Positions 62,201 to 64,000 of a DNA stretch of 64,000 bases are shown piece by piece. The notes beneath the pieces were generated by a model. The model saw only the letters and a list, made by a program, of their open reading frames with translations, was not told the DNA's origin and ran no database searches. Made by a program: the position numbers and the translations under genes. Source of the DNA: an uncultured Mycobacterium sp. (GTDB taxonomy: Bacteria; Actinomycetota; Actinomycetes; Mycobacteriales; Mycobacteriaceae); the NCBI GenBank assembly GCA_900078375.1, contig FLQS01000089.1, positions 109,392-173,391 of the forward strand. The letters run 5' to 3'. Within the stretch, counting starts at the first letter, position 1; the number at the start of each line of letters is the position of its first letter.

Positions 62201-62433
62201 CCGATCCCCGGTACGGGGAAGAGATCTGCGCGTGGATCAAGATGCGCGCAGGCAGTACACCCCTGGCTGCCGCCGACGTCCAGGCGTTCGCGGCCGGAAA
62301 GCTGGCGCACTACAAGATTCCGCGCTACGTGCATGTCGTCGACGACTTCCCGATGACCGTCACCGGCAAGGTGCGCAAGGTCGAGATGCGCGCCGAGATG
62401 ATCCGGCTGCTCGACTCCCCGCCGCAGCGTTGA
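59263..62433 (+). CDS. Double acyl-CoA ligase (two FadD-type modules fused)
   Basis: A 1,056-residue protein with two full adenylate-forming domains. First about 1-505: YTSGTTGFPKGAVLTHRN near 165, AAFGQTECSPITC, FHSGDLVREDEDGYIYVVDRKKDMIISGGENIYS and ASGKVLKTVLRE. Second about 520-1056: YTSGTTGSPKGAMLSHRN near 695, IAYGMTETSPVSC, MHTGDLAVMREDGYCQIVGRIKDMVIRGGENVYP and VTGKVRKVEMRAEM. Both have intact catalytic lysine regions, and no carrier domain separates them. GTG 59263 overlaps the upstream stop. It probably makes CoA thioesters for the FadE pair and hydratase. An unbroken frame makes a missed stop unlikely. Confidence 0.9.
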   Translation: MTTSASTGITLSDVLARHARVRPGNVAFADPRRRSTFGEVDARVTRLANALSARGVGCGDRVAVVGLNSLELVESWLATLRLGAIVVPLNFRLVADEIAYLLADSGAVAVVVDIALASVLERAKAESVHTVLTIGGDLQGAIDSAREDPVGVVVGDEDPAFIVYTSGTTGFPKGAVLTHRNLYLHAFSSIATLGHRADDCWMGVAPLFHTAGVSGMLPAFLTGGKVVIPSSGGFDAEATVRTIVEERVTSCWMTPAQWQIVCAAEGLADWDLSGLRRIWWGAAPASITLLESMIAAFPQAEIVAAFGQTECSPITCLLSGEDAIRKIGSVGTPMLNVEARIVDDDMNDVPTGTIGEIVYQGPLVMKEYWNKPAETAEAFRGGWFHSGDLVREDEDGYIYVVDRKKDMIISGGENIYSAEVENVLAAHPKIAEVAVIGVPDPKWGETPLAVIVPRDPADPPTDDEIESHCRAHLAAYKRPRRVTVVDALPRNASGKVLKTVLRERHGAPLSYTAGPDGVDLLDETIGANFERTASAYPDVDALVDVAQGRRWTYAELNREIDSLARALMSSGICKGDRVGIWAPNCAEWTILQYATAKVGAILVTINPAYRTHELAYVLRHAGVRLLVSATEFKSSDYRSMVGEVRPEVPDVTEVVFLNSPDWESLRRRADQTSADELRSRMDSLAQHDPINIQYTSGTTGSPKGAMLSHRNILNNGFFVTDLINLRPGDRLCIPVPFYHCFGMVMGNLGCTTHGATMVIPAPGFDPGATLAAVEQERCTALYGVPTMFIAVLGHPDLTHRDVSSLRTGIMAGAPCPVEVMKRCLDVLNMSEVSIAYGMTETSPVSCQTLIDDDLERRTATVGRAHPQVEIKIVDPDTGEVVAHANDAVVERGTTGEFCTRGYSVMLGYWNDEAKTAEAIDDDGWMHTGDLAVMREDGYCQIVGRIKDMVIRGGENVYPREIEEFLYTHPDIDDVQVIGVPDPRYGEEICAWIKMRAGSTPLAAADVQAFAAGKLAHYKIPRYVHVVDDFPMTVTGKVRKVEMRAEMIRLLDSPPQR

Positions 62434-62486
62434 GATAGTACTGAGAGCGACGTTTTGGGTAGATTCATCGCTCTCAGTACGATCTC
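62432..62486. terminator. Long bidirectional hairpin terminator
   Basis: GAGATAGTACTGAGAGCGA and TCGCTCTCAGTACGATCTC pair at 18 of 19 positions around a 17-base loop containing GTTTT. The left arm starts within the ligase stop codon; the right arm ends 5 bases before the stop of the convergent LysR gene. Confidence 0.8.
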
Positions 62487-62491
62487 AACGT

Positions 62492-63451
62492 TCAACGTGG
62501 TCGTCGCCGCAACACTTCTGCCGCAGCCAGCACGGTGATGGTCAGGGTCGTCATCAGCGAGCTGTCGAGCTTCCAGCACTGCCAGAACAACGGAACGTCC
62601 AGGTGGACATCGCTGACCTGGACGAAGGACCCGTCGGCCAGCGCCGAAGCGGCCGACTGTTCGGGGTACATTCCCCATCCCAATCCGGCTCGTACCGCGG
62701 CGCCGAACCCCTCCGCGGTCGGTATGTAGTGGACCGGCCGTTCGATCGCGCGGCGAAAGACTTTGCGCACCAACATGTCCTGCAGTGCGTCGTCTCGGTT
62801 CCACGCCAGTGACGGCGCCTGCGCCACCGTGTCGGCAGTGAAACCGCCTGGTAGATGGTGTTTCACATAGCCGCTGCTGGCCACCGGCAGATATCGCATC
62901 ACGCCGAGGGGGTGCACTCGGCAGCCCGGCACCGGTGTGCGTTCGGTGGTGACCGCGCCCATCACCACACCCTCACGCAACAGCCTGGCGGAATGGTCCT
63001 GGTCCTCGATGCGGATGTCAAACACCACATCGGACAGCTCCGAGAGCACACCGGCGAACCACGTCACCATCGAATCGGCGTTGACGGCCATCGCAATGCG
63101 CGGCTGCGGTGCGGAATAACCGCCGCCGGCCATCTCAGCGATGGCCTCGGCCTCCAGCATCGCGGTCTGAGCAGCCAGTCGCAGCAACGGCTTCCCAGCC
63201 GCGGTTGGCACACAAGGTTTTCCGCGCACCACGAGCACCTGGCCCAAGTATTTTTCCAACGCTTTGATGCGCTGACTCACCGCAGACGGCGTGACATGCA
63301 ATTGTTCGGCCGCCGCCTCGAAACTGCCGAGTTCGACGATCGCGGCGAAAGCTGCGAGCTGGCCCGCGTCCAGGCGGGCCTCACCAGGGCCGCTCAGTAG
63401 CAGGGGTCCGAGCCTGGGGTGTAATAGGGCACGCCTTGCGGCGTATAGCAC
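62492..63451 (-). CDS. lysG: LysG/ArgP-type LysR regulator
   Basis: LysR regulator of 319 residues from GTG 63451. From LDAGQLAAFAAIVELGSFEAAAEQLHVTPSAVSQRIKALEKYLGQ (spread over the HTH) onward it matches remembered M. tuberculosis LysG (Rv1985c), including VNADSMVTWF, IEDQDHSARLLREGV, TTERTPVPGCRVHPLG, APSLAWNRDD and VPLFWQCWKLDS. LysG activates the lysine/arginine exporter LysE, which is not visible here. No ATG, GTG or TTG lies between 63451 and the domain, so the first ~28 residues overlap the 3' end of the upstream secreted-protein gene in another frame; a CTG start near 63398 is the alternative. Confidence 0.85.
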   Translation of the reverse strand: MLYAARRALLHPRLGPLLLSGPGEARLDAGQLAAFAAIVELGSFEAAAEQLHVTPSAVSQRIKALEKYLGQVLVVRGKPCVPTAAGKPLLRLAAQTAMLEAEAIAEMAGGGYSAPQPRIAMAVNADSMVTWFAGVLSELSDVVFDIRIEDQDHSARLLREGVVMGAVTTERTPVPGCRVHPLGVMRYLPVASSGYVKHHLPGGFTADTVAQAPSLAWNRDDALQDMLVRKVFRRAIERPVHYIPTAEGFGAAVRAGLGWGMYPEQSAASALADGSFVQVSDVHLDVPLFWQCWKLDSSLMTTLTITVLAAAEVLRRRPR

Positions 63452-63666
63452 GGCGGCTGACCAGAAGCCGCCTGCGCGGCCGCGTCGTCGTCGGTGGCCA
63501 CCGCACCGGCTACCGCGACATCACCGGCGACGTTGGTACATCCACCCACATCGACGTGCCGCCCCCCGACGTCACCGCATACATCAGCCTGGGCGGCCGG
63601 TGCGATCGCCACCGGCGCCGCGGCCATTGCCATAGCGCTCAACAGCGCCGCTGCCAGCTTTTTCAT
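63394..63666 (-). CDS. Small secreted protein
   Basis: A 90-residue protein with a clear Sec signal peptide (MKKLAAALLSAMAMAAAP, cleavage likely near AQA-D, residue 27). The mature part has four Cys, Gly-Val rich, and ends in a Pro/Tyr segment (CYTPQGVPYYTPGSDPCY). Shine-Dalgarno AGAGGGGAAG upstream. Not recognised beyond similarity in style to small mycobacterial exported proteins. Overlaps the LysG frame in the same direction. Confidence 0.72.
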   Translation of the reverse strand: MKKLAAALLSAMAMAAAPVAIAPAAQADVCGDVGGRHVDVGGCTNVAGDVAVAGAVATDDDAAAQAASGQPPCYTPQGVPYYTPGSDPCY

Positions 63667-63760
63667 GATCCGTACTTCCCCTCTTAAGACCGACTCATCG
63701 GCATTATCGCCGTTGGCGTTGGCTGCCGTGGGGTATTCCCCGGAGCGGGGACCGCCGGCC

Positions 63761-64000
63761 CTATTTCAGCGAGTAGCGAATCGGCAGGTGCTTGATCCCG
63801 CCGACGAAGGTGGTGGCCGACAGTTCTGGCTCGCCCACCAGCTCAATGGTGTTGATACGCGGGATGAGCTCGGAGAAGAAGCTGTGCATTTCCATGCGGG
63901 CCAGTGCGGCGCCCAGGCAGAAGTGCACGCCGTAGCCGAAAGACAGGTGTTTGTTGGGGTCGCGGCCGACGTCGAAGCGCATCGGGTCGTCGAATACTTC
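63761..64000 (-). CDS. Cytochrome P450, C-terminal part (cut by window edge)
   Basis: The last 79 residues of a P450: heme-binding loop HLSFGYGVHFCLGAALARME with the axial Cys, preceded by MRFDVGRDPNKH and followed by the beta-hairpin LSATTFVGGIKHLPIRYSLK typical of bacterial CYPs. The start and the rest of the gene lie beyond 64000, so the CYP family cannot be assigned. Confidence 0.88.
   Translation of the reverse strand, partial: EVFDDPMRFDVGRDPNKHLSFGYGVHFCLGAALARMEMHSFFSELIPRINTIELVGEPELSATTFVGGIKHLPIRYSLK

Overview
The window is high-GC actinobacterial DNA, almost certainly a non-tuberculous Mycobacterium. By recall of family sequences (no search was run), MbtA, MbtB, MbtI, MbtK and LysG look like close orthologues of the mycobacterial proteins. 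A Gly-Asn-rich PGRS-like protein, paired FadE genes, FadD/EchA genes and IdeR-type iron boxes fit the same origin. No rRNA, tRNA, insertion sequence or CRISPR array was recognised.

Region 1 (1-26.5 kb) is siderophore and iron biology. A dimodular NRPS (C-A-T-C-A visible, running off the left edge) is translationally coupled to MbtB (ArCP-Cy-A-PCP, no thioesterase). MbtA and then MbtI follow in the divergent layout known from the mycobactin locus. IdeR-like boxes lie between mbtB and mbtA and immediately upstream of mbtI. From the mbtI promoter outward runs a compact unit: GT2 glycosyltransferase, DrrA-like ATPase, two ABC-2 permeases, an MGT-type glycosyltransferase and a single-module A-PCP-TE enzyme with a hydrophobic N-terminus. 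Opposite it lie a class B flavin monooxygenase with its own IdeR-like box and a CPA2 cation/H+ antiporter. A PGRS-like secreted protein, a TIM-barrel isomerase-like protein and the lysine N-acyltransferase MbtK complete the region. MbtC/MbtD polyketide synthases, MbtG and MbtH are not in the window.

Region 2 (26.5-34.2 kb) holds an SRPBCC protein and a sulfatase, a P450 fragment, then an aromatic catabolic set: extradiol dioxygenase, fumarylacetoacetase-family hydrolase and MhpA-like hydroxylase, with a TetR regulator. A small hypothetical protein and an XRE-cupin regulator follow; a perfect 17-bp palindrome lies between the regulator and the next operon.

Region 3 (34.2-43.4 kb) has a semialdehyde dehydrogenase / glutaryl-CoA dehydrogenase / aldehyde dehydrogenase operon. 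Next comes a mannitol-type PTS EIICBA with a DeoR regulator and a divergent medium-chain polyol-type dehydrogenase, then a GAF-LuxR regulator.

Region 4 (43.5-62.5 kb) is a large catabolic island. It contains a double-HTH TetR, an AraC regulator, two FAD monooxygenases (one fused to a ferredoxin-reductase), two SDRs, two paralogous epoxide hydrolases, a degenerate RibBA-like protein and a luciferase-like monooxygenase. Divergent from these is a beta-oxidation operon: enoyl-CoA hydratase, paired acyl-CoA dehydrogenases and a double acyl-CoA ligase. I infer oxidation of an unsaturated, cyclic or branched substrate through an epoxide and then its CoA ester; the substrate is unknown.

Region 5 (62.5-64 kb) has a LysG-type LysR regulator, a small secreted protein and the C-terminal end of a cytochrome P450 cut by the window edge.
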